The position numbers were made by a program, and so were the translations under genes. A model generated the notes under the pieces. It did no database searches and was not told the DNA's origin. It saw only the letters and a list, made by a program, of their open reading frames with translations. From contig JAMWET010003101.1 of assembly GCA_024036415.1 (NCBI GenBank), positions 55,001 to 119,000 on the forward strand: a stretch of DNA of 64,000 nt, read 5' to 3'. Position 1 is the first letter of the stretch. Each line of letters starts with the position of its first letter. Of the stretch, positions 9,995 to 23,300 are shown one piece after another. The stretch is from Prochilodus magdalenae (Eukaryota > Chordata > Actinopteri > Characiformes > Prochilodontidae).

Positions 9995-10889
9995 AGGAAG
10001 CTGTTACATGAAAGGGGTGCATTTTCCCCAATGTACCACTACTCTACCTTTATCAACATAGCTTAAAGGACATGTGTAGGTTCACTGGAGTTGTGCATCC
10101 TGGAAAGATTTTCTACAGCAGCGAACTATTTCATATTAAAGATGAAACAATAAAACCTACTGAATATTTTAAAGCATCAGTGGAATTCCAAATGGATTTA
10201 AAGGGAGTATTTTTGAAACCAGCACAGAACAAAAACCCTTCTCATGATGCATTTTGGGAGTGGGAGGAACTTTTCAAATACAAGCAGTTTCATAGGTATA
10301 AGTGTGTTTGTGCGTGGATGACTAAAAAAAGGAACGAAATTGATTGGTTAAAGCCATTCGCAGTGTTTTGTGGGATATGTAGTTAATTCAGATTTGAACC
10401 CCATTAAGGAGCTAGTCTTGTATTTTTGTCTGAACTAGTATAACGCACTGATTCGGCTGAGTGCTCAAAACAGATGGGTTTTCCGAAATGTCTGCGGGGT
10501 AAATAAATGGGATTTTTACTTCCGGAACCAACACCGCTAAAAAAAATGTATGACGTATTTGTGTGATGCATGCTGGTTATTGTAGTGACAAGATGTCGAC
10601 GGACGTAAACACAATACAGACATTACAAATCATTGATTTCTCTCACAGTGATGAAGACAGAATAGTGCAATGCTGCGCTGCACAATCACAAAACACGTGA
10701 CGGGATGCGTTACATGCTAGTTTATGGGAATTCGCAATGGAGACGCTATCTCGATTTTAACCAGCAGGTGGCAGTAGTGCGCCTTTGGTGAAAACCTGTT
10801 CTCCAGCGAAGAAGCGACTTCGTGACGTTGTAACCAAGTGAATTACCTGTAAACAGCCCAGAAATCACCTCAGAAACACGCTACCAGAC
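9995..10889. other. Unassigned stretch upstream of the net1 promoter
   Basis: A 104-codon open frame (10072-10386) has no recognised features and no splice context. The rest is mixed sequence rising in CpG toward 10,600. Confidence 0.35.
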
Positions 10890-11211
10890 ACTGTTAATAA
10901 TCCCCCTCGCACCGAACCCAATGTGAACGCCAGCAAAATATCCCGATGTGCGACGAACTTCAGGCCGTTGACGCGCCTTCCCAAAGGGCGCCACAATGAC
11001 TCCGCCCATGTCAGCCCGTATCCTAGCAACCATGGCCTACCGCCTTTCCTATTGGTTGAGATTCAAGGTTCCGCCATATTCAAACCTTCGTCCGTGCCCG
11101 TTTGAATTGTGCCCACTTCCCCATTTTATTTTACCCCTCCATTAATATTACATTCACGTTAGTTTACGTTACAGCCCCCTTTATATTTGCAACCCTAGTC
11201 AGGTTTTTTCA
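10890..11211 (+). promoter_or_regulatory. net1 long-isoform promoter / CpG-rich 5' region
   Basis: This stretch is rich in CpG and has no clear TATA box. Visible motifs are a GC box CCGCCC (11002-11007), an RFX X-box-like GTATCCTAGCAAC (11018-11030), an inverted CCAAT ATTGG (11051-11055) and a YY1-type CCGCCATATT (11071-11080). Their clustering within about 220 bp of the ATG supports a housekeeping-type promoter with a TSS near 11080-11200. Motifs are seen; function is inferred. Confidence 0.6.
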
Positions 11212-11348
11212 ATGGAGGACACAGACGAGCCACAAACCACCCTGCCCGAACCTACGAATGAGAGGCCGAAGAGGAAGGCGAGCTGGAGTAGAAAGTCTGT
11301 TGTGGCGGACGCTGAACCCGAGTCTCCGGGGAGCAGCGACAGGAGACG
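11212..11348 (+). CDS. net1: net1 exon 1 (long isoform first coding exon)
   Basis: It encodes residues 1-45 and two bases of codon 46, starting at an ATG in acceptable context (A at -3 is missing, but G is at +4) and ending at donor CG|GTGAGG. The product is acidic and then basic, with PKRK at 19-22 and WSRK at 25-28, matching the NLS-bearing head of long NET1. This head is poorly conserved in the family, so the identification rests on the in-phase join to exon 2. Confidence 0.88.
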
Positions 11349-14300
11349 GTGAGGGGACTTGGCGATCAGCCGCTCGGCCAGACATCCAGCCCTCGATGGC
11401 CTCACTGATTTAGCTGCTCTAATGTTGGTGCTGCGCTGTTGTCGTTGTTGTTCCTGGCACCTGTTGTTATATTTGCCATCTTCAGCTTCGTTACAAGCTC
11501 CTCAGCGAGACTCGAAGCAAATATTATCAGTGTTTTGATATTCGGGCAGTATTTTTTTCCGAAAGCTGGGCATTTAAAATCCGACGTGTTGTTTCTTTGT
11601 GTACAACAGAAGCCATTAGCAACTATTTAAACTAGCTAGCTAGCTAGCTGGCTTTAACCAGAAGCAGCGGCAAGCGGCAACAGTGTTAGCCACGATGCTA
11701 ACATTTTTAATCTTCAGGCCTCATTATTTTCTTCCACATTCATGAAGCTTTGTCTCTTCAATTGGTTATATTTATTAAAGCAGGCCTCCACCCGTACAAG
11801 ACAGGCAAATCTAACCATCCAGTAATCATGAATAAACATCATAGAAATAACTTTAGCTGCCCAGCTAACGTTAGCTAGCCTAGCTAACGTACGTTAAGAT
11901 GTTAGGTCGTCGTGTTATCGGACTTGTTTTGGTTAAGTGTCTAGATGTGAGATTGGCACATGCCATGTAGTCGTGTAAACTTTTATATTATTAATATTAT
12001 ATAACTACATATGTTTACAGGAAGGTAAGACTTTGATATAACTCAAACTACAACCCCTCATCTGATTAAACCGGTGGGTTTAGCAGTGAGACTACATTTC
12101 CCTGAGTTATGATTGATAACGAACTGATTAGTGTGACTACATGAACTGTGCTGTACTGCAGTTCTCCTTTCCCCCCTCAGGGTGGAACTCTTTTCCCACT
12201 GATAAGAGCTCATCCTGGAGTACAAGTCCTTAAGAGCAGTGGTGGACAAAGTGCACAACCCATGTACATGAGTTAAAGTAGAGACACCCAAGGTGAAATA
12301 CTCCTTCAGTGTCAGTAGATGTTCCTCCCTTTAGTCCTCCACTGGAGTAACAGTACTAAACTCTTTACGTATGGAGAGTAACAGGAGTATGATTTATTAT
12401 GGCTCTAATGTCCCATTATCATTTCTGGAACAGGACTCTCATCAGCTCAGTGTAGGTGTAGAGACTCTAGTGTCTCTCCATCCACCAGTCTTTAATAGAA
12501 GCTCATTCATTAGTCTGACACTGACGTCTATTCAAATGATCACAAGCACAGAACACTGAAGGAGAACAGTTTCTATTAGCTAGAACCAAGCTCTGTCCAA
12601 CAGGTCAAAACAAGCTCACAACAAACTGATGGCTGGACTCTCTTCATACTCCTTTTGTTTGGATGTGTTGCGTTTATATGTTGCATGAGCCCAAAGGAAG
12701 GACAGATCTGGCCGTATTATAGAGAAGTAAACAGTAAAATATTAGACTTTAAAATCAAAATCTTTATTTTCCAAGTATGTTACACGTATAAGGCACGTAT
12801 GACATGTAATTGGCACAACAGACATTTAACAGGTACCAAACTGTAAGGAAAACTACAATGAATAGAGCCAGGAAATGAGCTTGAGAGATATCTGTACCTG
12901 TATGTATATGAATATTCTATATATAGTATTATGTTACAGAGAAGTTACTGTAAACCAGTGAGACCCAGCTGAAGTATAAGGTGATAACTGTGGTTAATGA
13001 CTGTCACAGCTGTATGGGGAAACCTGTTAGCGTGTCATTCATGCTGGTTTTGATGGTCTTGAGTCTTCTGAGGGATGTGTGTGGAGGAGGTGATGTCCAG
13101 GATGAAAGGATCAGTTGTACTTAAGCCAGTGTGCCTCCTCTTCCTGCTGTTGTAGATGTCATGAAGTGTTGGCAGATTACAGCCAATGATCCACACATCC
13201 ACTCTGCTTATCACAGGATGTAATGTAGCGGAGTTAAAGTACAAAGTCACTCAAAATGCTATTACATCAGTAAAGATGCCCTAAACAACTATTTACTCTG
13301 GTAATCAATTACATTTACTGAGTTTCTGTCTAGCACTGCTTTAGAAGTTCCGGCTCAGCCTGCTGTCCTGGCTGCAACCTCCTTAGTTCCCAGCCTGGAC
13401 ACTTTAATAACCCATTTTGTCCTATCACACAGCTTAAGTAATTTTTTGTGAGGAGGCATATAAACTGTTTAGTCCAGTGGACTGTATTGTATGTTTAAAA
13501 GGTCACTGAAGAAGTTCAGAAAACATTACATAGACTTGGTTATATACTAAATTATTTTTATGTAAAGCTAAATACAGTGTATACTACACATATTGCATGC
13601 ATTTCATACGCCAGACCAGCACTGTATACATAAATAACATGAATTTTATGTTTCATGTATAACGTTTAAGAAACGCAGGGGATGTTCAAGTTTCAGGTTT
13701 ATTTGTCATATGCACATGTCAGGACATTTATACATTGAAATGCTTGTGGTGAGGCTCAGGTTTGTACTCTACAATAGGACAAAACTATATACATACTTAA
13801 CATTAAAATAAAGAGATGTAAAAGTTATATTAAATACATACCAAATACACAAAATACAGAATATACAGAGACAGGAGGGATCTGTAGAAATTCTGATATG
13901 TACATTTATGAGACAGGTATAGTCTGAGAGAGAGTGGAGCTAAATATAAATATGTATGTTTGTCTATTCCTGTTGTATAAAGTTACTTAGTGATGTTGTC
14001 CATAGCAGTGCTATAATTTTAATGTTATTTAAATTGGTATTTCAGTGTTTTTGTTGGATTTTGTTGTCCCTATGTAGATTGTACTGGACAGTGAAGTTCT
14101 CTGTAATCACTAAACAGAGCATCATTGTCCCCAGATTTACAGATTATCGGCAATCTCTCGTAAATGCACAGTAGATTCTTCTGTAAACAACTTAAACAAA
14201 GATGCTTAATGATTGGTCCATGTGTTATGATGCAGAAGTAACCAAAGGACAGTCTACCAGACTGAGTCTAAGTGTCCAGATTACAGAACATTAAACCTCA

Positions 14301-17300
14301 TGTAAAATGCATGTATGTAGAAACACCTATCTACTGTTTGTCTATTTACCTTTTACAAGATGGACATTTAAATAACATTGGAATCAAAACAGGATCATTT
14401 AGAAATGGTATTTCATCTGTCTTCCCGGCATCCATGTTTGTATTTTTCATCTATAGCCAGATTAAAGGAAGAAAAGATTCTATGAAATGATCAGCCACAG
14501 CGATTGAGTTCTGTGGAAACAAATGAAAGTGAGCATGGCGATGTACCTGCATCTATAGAGCGACCATACCCGGAGAAACGGAATGAGGAGGATAACATAG
14601 CTCAGTCCACTCATCCCCCTGACTTGCTGATTTAACTACATCATGTATACAAGCTCTTCTGGAAATACTTTCCAGTCTTAACTGTCATCTTGTTCTTTTT
14701 GGTAGAGATATGGCCAGTGAAAAACGAGAACCTTTCAGGAACCCAAGCCTTCTCATCATCTTTAATCCATCTGATGCAACTGTAATACTGTTCTCTGAAG
14801 CAGAAGTTGTTCCAAGAACTTGTGTCCAAAACTGATCCAAACATAGTACTGGCCCAATATATTTAGCAAATCTCTCCAGTAAGCCCTGTGAAAGGCCACG
14901 GAGAGCATGAAAAGGTTGTTCTAGTATGAGCTAAGATAAGAAGAGACGAGTTTATGTTGGCATTAGCTGCCAGTTTCCTCCCACGTCTTGGGTCCTTTCA
15001 GTACCTCCTGCCAAGCTTCGTGACCCCTGTGGCCTCTGAAGCATTAGGTATGCTGTATCTTCATTACTAGAGGACATTCGTTAGCGTGCAACTTTCGAAG
15101 TGGGCTTGTTTTGGGGACATGCAGTGGAACCAACCTTTAGGCCTAATAAAGTCAAGGATAATGTTGTTTTGCTGTATGGGTCCAGTGTTGTCCCGTTCTG
15201 TAGCTGGTTGGCTGTGTTCTGTATAAGCTGATAAAGGTTTGTGCCTTTTGGGAAGATTTATGAAAAGCCTGTGTTGAACAGTCAGCACCTCAGAACTAAT
15301 GAAGTTCATCCAGTGCGCTGTTTTTAGTGTAGCCATAATGCATTTAAACAGTCGCCTTCCTTGTATGCAGCGTAATGAATAATGAGCAATAAAATGGCAC
15401 TTTGTTAAATGGAATAGCTTGTAATGAAACACCACTTAACACACCCATGGATTTTTCTTGCTAAGTGATTACCCCACCAGCATTTCTTCTCTGAACATGT
15501 TTGGAGTTGATTGATCATTCTTGATAACATAGAGAATTGTTCAGTCATCCACTGTAGGGCTGCAGGACATGTCTTTTCAGCATTGTCATCACCTTGTGCG
15601 GTTGTGCAAGGCTCCCGTCACTGGTCGTGCAATGTCTGCTACTACTTTTTGGCTGCTTGATACAGTAGAAAAACCTGGACGGTGCCTGGACGGGTTCATG
15701 TTTCACACTTGGCCACGTGCATGTGGCGCAAGCAGGGATGGGCCTTTTGGCTGCACCTGACTGACCCAACAGCCACGGTTGCAGACATTCATCGAGTAGT
15801 GATGCCCTTCATGAATCATCCTGTCCGGTGTGGTGCAAGAATGGCAGCGGGTCATCTTCAGTGACGAGCCCCTACTTTTGTCTTGGTGAAGCTGACTAAC
15901 CAATCCATGTGTGGAGGCACCGTGGTCAGTTACTAGATGAATAGTTTGTCATGCATCATATGTCCAGAGGGCCTGGTGTCCCTTCACCTCCACATCAAAT
16001 AGTGCGGCCCAACGTCATGCTGAGAGACACTGTTTCTGTATGTGGAGCTCAATTAAATATTCCCCATATCAGTTTTTCAAATGTATCATTATTTATTATT
16101 CCTGGTAATCCAAAATTTAAGAGACCACCTCTCATGATCAGTGTCTCTAGTTGTACAGGTTCTGGGTTTATGTTGGACCAGAATTCCTCAGTTCTGTTTT
16201 ATTCTCTACACTACTGGAAGCATGTCTCCCAAACTCCAGATCAGATATTGTATTAGATCTGTTTATTTAGAAAATCACTAATGACCTCCAGAAGCCTGTT
16301 TTTAGAACCATGCTCGCTGTGCGTTTCACCCCAGCCACCGCTTGCCAGTCTCTCTGTAGGTCACTCGAGGTCATTTTACGGTGGGTAAGGGACATTGGGA
16401 TGAGGTGGCACTCATCACGGTCAGTAGAGAGAGGGTTTGGCCCTCTGCCAGCCTGTAGCTGTGTTGTCTTGTGTGTTTGCTGCTGGACCTTGTTCTTATG
16501 AACCAGACGCTCACTGTATCTGCCAGTAAAGCTAGAACCCAACCTTCGGTTCCTCACTAGGAACTGCTGTACATGTGGAGATGCTGGTTTAAGAAGAAAC
16601 TGGAGTGGACTCCGATTTATTTCCAGGGCTGTATTCTTATATTGGGCAACGATACATATTGGCTGATTTACTGTAACATTAGCTGTCTTTGCCAAGTTCT
16701 GTTCCCATACTCAACATTTGATACGATGACGCTCTTAGGCGGTTTTATTTTTATAGGGTGTACATAAGAAAGGTACGGTTAACAGTAAATATCCCTCAGG
16801 TATTCGTAATGGGAATCTATCGGTCTTCTGTAAATTCTTGTGGCAGCTATGACGTTGAAGTGTGTCAGAAATGTCCCTTGGCGGTTGTGTGGGTGTGAGC
16901 TTTGTGTTTAATGGCTGGATATCTATGTCCCTGAATACCCACAGGGGCCATGCCATTCATACCAGTAGGTACCCAATGCACTGCTGTTGTTGCAGCTTTC
17001 TTAGAAGACCGGAAGCGTTTCTCTCCGCCTTTTAGCAATGACTACGCCTCCTACGTCTGCCCGACATGCAAGATGTGCTAATCCACCGTTTTTTCTTTGA
17101 TCTGAAGGCAGAGTGCTGAGATCATGTTGAAATTCCTCCCTACCTTAAGGCCATTTTATCAGTCACTCTTTCTTTTTCTCTCAGACATATCATGTTCTTA
17201 TTCCCGGCGCCTGTTGCTTTCAGTTTGCTCAACATTGCCTATTGATAAAGTATCCTATAGTCATTAGATCATACCTGCCTTTGTTTGAAGCGCATGATCA

Positions 17301-20300
17301 CATCCGTCCCCTTTGTGCAAAAGTTTGGGTGTCTCTGGTCAAATTTGATGTTTTGTCGGCTATCTAGGTTTAGGAACTTGTTAGCACATCCTTTACCAAG
17401 AACATGCTTCTGCTCACCAGAAAAAAATAAGCCATCCGTGACTGAACGTACTTAATCTACTGATAATACCTTCACGAGCATTAATAACAGTTGCAACTCA
17501 GTTTGCCATGGACTGGACAAGTTTCCGGATGTAGGCCACATCAATGTCCAGACACTCTTATCAAAGGATTGCACACCAGATTTGGTAGATGCCTTCCCTG
17601 GCACAATTCTGAGGAGAATTCCCTGTAGACTGGGATTTTAGCCACTGCTGGTAGACCAGTATGACCGTACGCTTCCATACACCTGCAGATTCAGCTGCGT
17701 CCTTCACACTATAGTCTTTGGCCATGCCCAAATGCAGTCACTCCTTTTAGCCTTTAGCCATTAGCATCTGCTCTGGTGCCATTTTCCACACATGGATCGA
17801 GACATTCACTGCACTGTACCACCTCTTCCCAATCTATGAAGCCAGTCACTCACATCACACCTTTTTTTTTATGGTAATTATCTTATTTCCACTTAGAAAA
17901 CCAACACATGTTATTTCACACTTTCCAAACCTTAGGACACAACTGTATATGTAAAGCGAGTACGCAGGCATGTATCGTGTGTAAGTTTTAGTTGACTAAA
18001 TGGATTAAAAATGTTCCGATTTGTCTGTCTAGACCACACACAGGCTTTCTGCTGCTTGTGGATTTCCTAAAGGAACTTCGGGACCTCCTTATTCACCACT
18101 TCTTGTACCATCTAGGTGTTCTTCCTACAGTCGGCACACACACTTTGTTTCCACAGAAAGGCATTCCTTTTCATCATACTAACCTTTCGTTTTACACAGA
18201 AACACTGTTACTAGAATAAAGACCCACAGGGCATGGGTTGGATCTGTCTGAGTCATACTGTTTTTCATCATTGCAGTGTAATTAAATCTGGTTCTTATAT
18301 TGGGCAACGATGCGAATTGGATGATTTACTGTAACGTTCATTGTCTTTGCCAAGCTCTGTTCCCAGTTATCACATTTGAATGTGTTCCAACTAATAGTGT
18401 AACGATGCACTCAGCCCATGATTTGATTCACGATACTGTGTTCTCGATTCTGGTTCTTGTGAGATTGCACAAAATTTGACTGAAGTAAAATGAAGGCTAT
18501 GATTTTAATGTCTACAGTCATTAGAGCTATGAGACACGAGCAGTGCTTGAGCATGATGCTGTGTGACACTGAGCATTTAGAAACATTGGAGTTTAAAAAG
18601 TGCAGCTGCATAAGAAGATAATTATCAGAATATGTGTTCTATTAAATGCACTGTTACATCATCGTCTCATCGTTGAACATAGACATAGTTTTGGACTGCA
18701 ATATCACGATTTCACAGTGCTTTGTTAAATTTCCAATGGATGGTTGTTTATCGTTCACCCTTCATTTCGTGCTTAATCTTGTACTTGGCTTTTTATATGA
18801 TTCTTGGTTCGGGACAATCACCTCCTCCCTCCATGGTTTGGGATCTCAGAGTGTTGATATTTGTATCCCAAAATTCTGTATACATGTCCAGTACTATTAT
18901 GTAGCATATAAACCAAGTGGGAATGTTGTTAATATAATTCATATGTGCAAAATTCAGTCACCAATGAGGCGACGGTCCTGGGGACTGTTTTCTTGAGTAA
19001 CGTCACGCTCTGGCTAAAGCTAGAAAGGTTGCATGATATATGAATGAGAAATATAAGATACTTGGCTCATTGATTAGTGAGAGAGTGAGCAACCATGCAA
19101 CAAAAATTTCAGGATACTGATAAATAGATTTTTGTCTGTTTTTAATGGTCAATTATTTAGTTTGGCCTTACACAACATATTGAAATGGTATTGGATATAA
19201 ACTGCCAGGATTCCTTTTTTGCATGCACTAAAAGCATGTGTTTACACACCATGAACGCTGGGTGGTCTTCCTCCCACCTGCACTCATTCCTTGACTGAAG
19301 CATAATTGGGAAAGGAGAGCAAGGGCAGCTTTGTGGCAAGATAAACATTTAACCCAATGAAATGCTCATGACTTCAATCTTTGTACCCTAATTATTTTCT
19401 GTGCTTTATTTTAAATTACAAGCTGGATATTGGTAAGACCTACCCTGTGAACGAATGCACAGTGCTGGAAGTAGGACTGAGCAATACTCAATATAATATA
19501 TATGCGCAATATAATATATTTTTCGGAACATATAACTGAAGGTAAATGTAGACTAATTAAAAAGCTCCTGGTTTTGAAAAATCATGTGTCTAGATTTTGG
19601 TAGAACCATTATATTTATTATTTCTTATTAGGCACAGCAAAAGTATTGAATTTCAATACTCTGCTTAGGGCTATTGTGAAAATATATGAAAATATACTTT
19701 TCTGAGTTTATTGTAAACATTGTCGGTATTTCTAAAGCATCAACTGTATGAATAATTTCAATGGTGACAGTGTTGAATGAAAATCTGGGGTATGGTGAGT
19801 TTTCAATAGTATTTTTGAAATTCATGGCACTATTGGCGTGTGGTGTTGTCTGATACTACAAACAAATGCTAGTAGTGCCAAAAGAAAATTCGCCATACCG
19901 TCCAACAATTTTTTTTTAAAACATTTTTTTTACAAATCAAATGTAATAGTATAGGAAAATCTGACCAGTCATTATTTTTGATGGGATTGAACCAACCAAA
20001 AAAAAAAATCAATTTCCTTCATTGTTCCTGTTCTTTTCCCTGATCCACTCAGACTCTGTGAGTGGTGAGCCCTGTCGGGCTTTTAGACTGCAGATAAGCT
20101 GATGAATGCGGGAATATTTCAGCGTGTTTGGGGGGGGCCCTCACCTGTGCGTCTGAAAAAGGACTCTTGTTATCTGTGCAAACATGACCTCACAGGCACA
20201 GTTGTTACTAGGCCCCAAATAAAGAGAGAGGTGCATGCCTATTGTGGGCTGCTGGAAACAGAAAGCACAGGAGCGGGCGGCTAGGAGGAGAAGAGGCAGC

Positions 20301-23300
20301 GCATGGGTTTCTCTAAAAGTAATGAATACGGATGGCAAAGGGGAAAAGTTAGGAGTTAAGACCCTGGTGTGAGAGCCCATGCTTGACAGCTCTGTTTCTC
20401 TCCCTGGCTGGCTTTACTCTCTACAGCTGAAGATGCAGCATCACAGGAAGCAGCGCTACACCAGGCTTGGGGTGTGGTATGTATTGTAAGCATTTGCAAG
20501 TGTCTGATTAATACACTTACTAATACACTTACCCAGTAACACAGGTGAGCATCACTGTTACTGAGTTAAGGACGGGGTCTCTTGTATGGTTTGGTGGTGG
20601 AGGAATGTAGATATGTGGCTGCTGTACTACACATACTGTGGCTTTGCGCAATTCCACGTTCTTGGGGCTGAATCTGTTCGTCTCGGTTGTTGTTGGAGCA
20701 CGTTGGTCTGGGAAGAGCACAGAAAACTAAAGTGATTTATATCATTTTTAAAAGTGTGATTCACTTTCTTTTGCACCAGCTGACGTGCACGACTTAGTCT
20801 GTAATCTTTTGATCCTGGTCGTATTTCACCAGTAAGGTTTTATGGTTCGGTGATTGATGTAATTGGTGTTAAATATGACTCCTTTTTTTCCTCTCCCTCT
20901 CTCTGTAGGCCTCCTTTGAGAAGAGGAAGTTCTTTCACGTTTAGGACACCTGGTCCCCAGTGGGACTTCAATCTGGTGAGTTCACAATCATAATGTATGA
21001 CTTTCTGTTTGAGTCTCTTTTCTCCTCTGTGCTTGCATGAAACAATTGTGGTAAGATCTAAAAGGAACATTTGATGAAAAATTGATAGTCACTCTGAAAC
21101 ACATCCCCAAAAAACCTCTTTCAACCTACTCCATCTAATGCAGACTTGTCGATGTTGAATAGGGACTACAGACTGACTTGCTTTGATCTTCAAAAACTAA
21201 ACTTCACACTTTGTCAACGCATTTTAGATAACAAGGCACCTCTATGTGATGCGTGTTTTAGTTATGCTATTTTTAAATAATGGCTAATTTATGCCCCCTT
21301 TACATATGAAAATGAATACCTCCTTTTAGGGATGCACTGATACTGCTTTTCCCGTTCCGATACCAGCACCGATACATCGATACCTGATATCGATCAGATA
21401 CCATTTTCGAACGAATTAACCACATTTTTGAGCAACTGAAGGCACCAGGGTTGACAAACAGTACTTGCTAAGCTTACTCATACAGCTTACTCTCTGGCTC
21501 AATTCATGTTGTTGTTCCTGTTAGTAAGTCAAGTCTACTGTAAGGTCTCGGGTTCCTGCAGATCCACATCCAGCCACTTGGGGGAGAGACAGGGCAACCA
21601 ATGAGCAATCAAGCGGCAAGCGCTAACACCTGCGGCACATGCTACTCAGGTGTGAGAGTGGTGGACCTTGGTTTCTCAGTCTCGAGTTCATGTTGCCACA
21701 TGCCCATGTCTCTCGTAACTGGCCAGTAGAAGATTTCGAGACATTCGAGGCGAGTCGCTTCTCCCCCTCTATAGAGTGCATAGAGTGCACTCGTGCCGCG
21801 GAAGTACTGACAGCATAGCACACGTCGCAGACGAACGCCCCCATGGATCTTCCTAATTGTCCAATACCTGATCCAGCCAATCTCATGAATATCGGAACCG
21901 ATATTCCCAATATCAGATCGGTACATCCCTACCTCCTTTATAAACAATGTAACTGTCACTGCCCACATACATTGACACTGATGTTAAGCAGCACATCCAC
22001 TAGAGGGCAGTCCAGAGCATCAAGTTTTTGACACCAATACGGCGACAGTGAATGTCAAAATAAGATGACGGAGGCAGGACTGTGGACTGCAGAGGCCTGT
22101 GAGGCCATTAAATACTTACCACAGTTTATTACCAGCCGGAGAAATTGACCAACACCTTGCTTTGGCTGTTGGCTACACTGTCACTGTTCTGTACTGTTTA
22201 TGCTTCTTCCTAAGCTTTTAGAGAACCTGAAGAAATGGGTGCAGCATCTAATCGGTCTTATAGACTGTAAGCTATTTCAGTCACTGTCAGAAATACTGTT
22301 CTTAGATCTGCACACCTGTTCCTGAGGTGGTTTGTGTAACCACTCTGTTTGAACGTATTTGCCTGGAGTTGTCCACAGCATAGAAGACTTAATACATCGT
22401 AGATGCCTTCTGAGCGGGCTAAGAGGAAGTACAGGTGTGTATTTTTACAGAAGCGATTTGGGGGACCTAGTTCTAGTGTTGGTTAGCAAGTTAGCCTCGC
22501 TGCTCCAGTGCCACAGTATGACTTGGCTCATCTACATCTGTGGTACCACCATTCAGCTTTGGTGATTTCCCACCACTTCCCCACCTGCCCAAGCCCATAC
22601 CAATTGCATACCACTGTGTTTCGTATTAAGTGATAGAATAGATGTGTTCATCGATGAAGTGCTCTAGTCCCCTCCACCACCCCTTGCTGAAGCTAGTCAG
22701 GACACTGTGGTAGGTCTGGTGTTCATATGTTTCTCACAAAGCATTTTGACCTTCTCTTAAACCCCTGCTGTTCTTCAGGTAATGCGAACAAGGCCCTATA
22801 ATGAATGTGTGTATAGGTAGGAAACTCAAGGTGCTCTTGTCCTTCACTTTCACCTTGATCTCGCGCACAGCTGCCCTGGTTGCTCTGTTCATTGTCATTT
22901 CAGCTCACCTCTGCTTGTCCTTTAGCTTCAGTGCTGATTTGCCTTACTTACTGCTTCCTGGCCTTCCTATTTCCTACTCCTGTGAGTTATAGCTCAGATC
23001 TCTTGGTACTCATTTCTGTCTGTGTTGGAGATGTTCTGCACCCTCTCAGTTTTAGTTTAGGCTTGTGTGTTTTAGTCCTACTCTTACAAGCAATGGACAT
23101 TACATTATAATTTCACAAAAGGACAAAAGTTTTTTCAGGAAACTTGTGGGGCAGTGGGCCTGCAAGGGCTGGATTAAGAATTACTGCCTCAATGGATCAA
23201 AAGAATCAAGAGTGGCTGTTGCTGTGTGGTTGTGTTATGATGTGTCCACTGCATCGTAAGCACACGGATAGATTTGAGACTCTTGTACCTCTTTTCCACC

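Noticed and set aside
10072..10386. 104-codon open frame just after the 6-bp-TSD transposon
   Set aside because: No domain, no splice context and unremarkable composition; kept only as a note.
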